From positions 1 through 5,853 of the forward strand of contig JAMCWS010000206.1 in assembly GCA_023480605.1 (NCBI GenBank): a stretch of 5,853 bases of DNA, given 5' to 3'. Source of the DNA: a bacterium (lineage in GTDB: Bacteria; Sumerlaeota; Sumerlaeia; MVZB01). The notes beneath the pieces were generated by a model that worked only from the letters and a program-made list of their open reading frames with translations, did no database searches and was not told the origin of the DNA. The position numbers and the translations under genes are program-made. Shown here piece after piece: positions 5,566-5,853 of this stretch. Each line of letters starts with the position of its first letter. The first letter of the stretch is position 1.

Positions 5566-5853
5566 TCGTCGTAAAGACCCCGCTGGCGGATCCAGTCGAC
5601 CACCGGCTCCGGCACGAGGGCGCGCAACTCCTCCCATCGGCCCCGGCCGATCAATTCGCGCACGAAGGTCGATGACAGGTCGGGCAGCGCGAAATCGCCC
5701 GGCCCGGACGGCGCGCCCGGCGGCGACGCGTGGCCCTGGCGGGGGACGACCAGGGGCGGAGCGAGGGCGGCCACCTGATCGAAGGCGCGCCATTGAGGCG
5801 CCTCGGCGAGCGTATCGCTGCCCATGATCCAGCGCCAGCGGCGGCCGGGGAAT
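5553..5853 (-). CDS. nadD: Nicotinate-nucleotide adenylyltransferase, C-terminal part
   Basis: NadD transfers AMP from ATP to nicotinate mononucleotide, giving deamido-NAD in NAD biosynthesis in the cytosol. The frame enters from the right edge, so the start and the N-terminal ATP-binding motif (GxFxPxHxGH) are outside the window; 100 codons remain. Family marks visible in order: RWRWIMGSDTLAEAPQW, matching the NadD pattern of a hydrophobic strand, G-x-D, then W; PLVVPRQG, the strand ending in a conserved arginine; and LSSTFVRELIGRGRWEELRAL, the ISSTxIR signature, followed by VPEPVVDWI near the C-terminus. A Gly/Pro-rich linker (HASPPGAPSGPGD) separates the last two parts and is longer than I would expect. 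The gene usually sits with obgE, proA or rsfS; here no rsfS follows, and the next gene is a kinase 325 bp away, so nadD looks like the end of its unit. Confidence 0.88.
   Translation of the reverse strand, partial: FPGRRWRWIMGSDTLAEAPQWRAFDQVAALAPPLVVPRQGHASPPGAPSGPGDFALPDLSSTFVRELIGRGRWEELRALVPEPVVDWIRQRGLYDDGGA

Noticed and set aside
5365..5793. A 142-codon minus-strand frame overlapping nadD
   Set aside because: Another frame of the NadD coding region, extremely Arg/Pro/Gly-rich; the NadD frame has clear family motifs.

Overview
The window is GC-rich DNA (about 60% by eye) from a bacterium, probably free-living or environmental. All four supported genes read right to left on the minus strand. 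In transcription order they are the 3' end of nadD (right edge), a large TPR-repeat Ser/Thr protein kinase, a small orphan protein, and a membrane-bound CHASE-PAS sensor histidine kinase that is cut at the left edge. The mix of a TPR-rich Hanks-type kinase with a CHASE/PAS histidine kinase at high GC recalls Myxococcota or other delta-proteobacteria-like groups, Planctomycetota, or related candidate phyla. This placement is a guess; no marker gene settles it.

Layout: 5853-5553 is the C-terminal third to half of nicotinate-nucleotide adenylyltransferase (NadD), with a GC-only hairpin wrapped around its stop codon. 5552-5228 has no gene and is the upstream region of the kinase. 5227-2606 is the 873-residue kinase, with helical and TPR repeats in the first ~545 residues and a complete catalytic domain at ~578-840. 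2605-2305 has no gene but holds two neighbouring dyad symmetries and a promoter-like sequence. 2304-2068 is a 78-residue protein of unknown function whose GTG start is chosen from a strong Shine-Dalgarno. 2067-1926 holds a hairpin after that gene, a second perfect dyad, and a promoter-like sequence. 1925 to the left edge is the histidine kinase.

Working together: nadD is NAD biosynthesis housekeeping and looks like the end of an unrelated unit. The other three genes may form a signalling cluster, with a cytosolic Hanks kinase that could dock partners through TPRs, a small protein, and an envelope-sensing histidine kinase. Each of the latter two seems to have its own promoter, so co-regulation is not shown. 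No response regulator lies in the window.

The most concrete oddity is at the left edge. The first 27 bases are an exact reverse-complement copy of the histidine kinase's own H-box coding sequence at 456-482. The copy begins just where the ATPase G1 box should continue, so the left end is most simply a fold-back chimeric or assembly artefact. The last few residues of the histidine kinase reading frame should not be trusted. I found no convincing new biological system, and no mobile element, CRISPR array, tRNA or rRNA.
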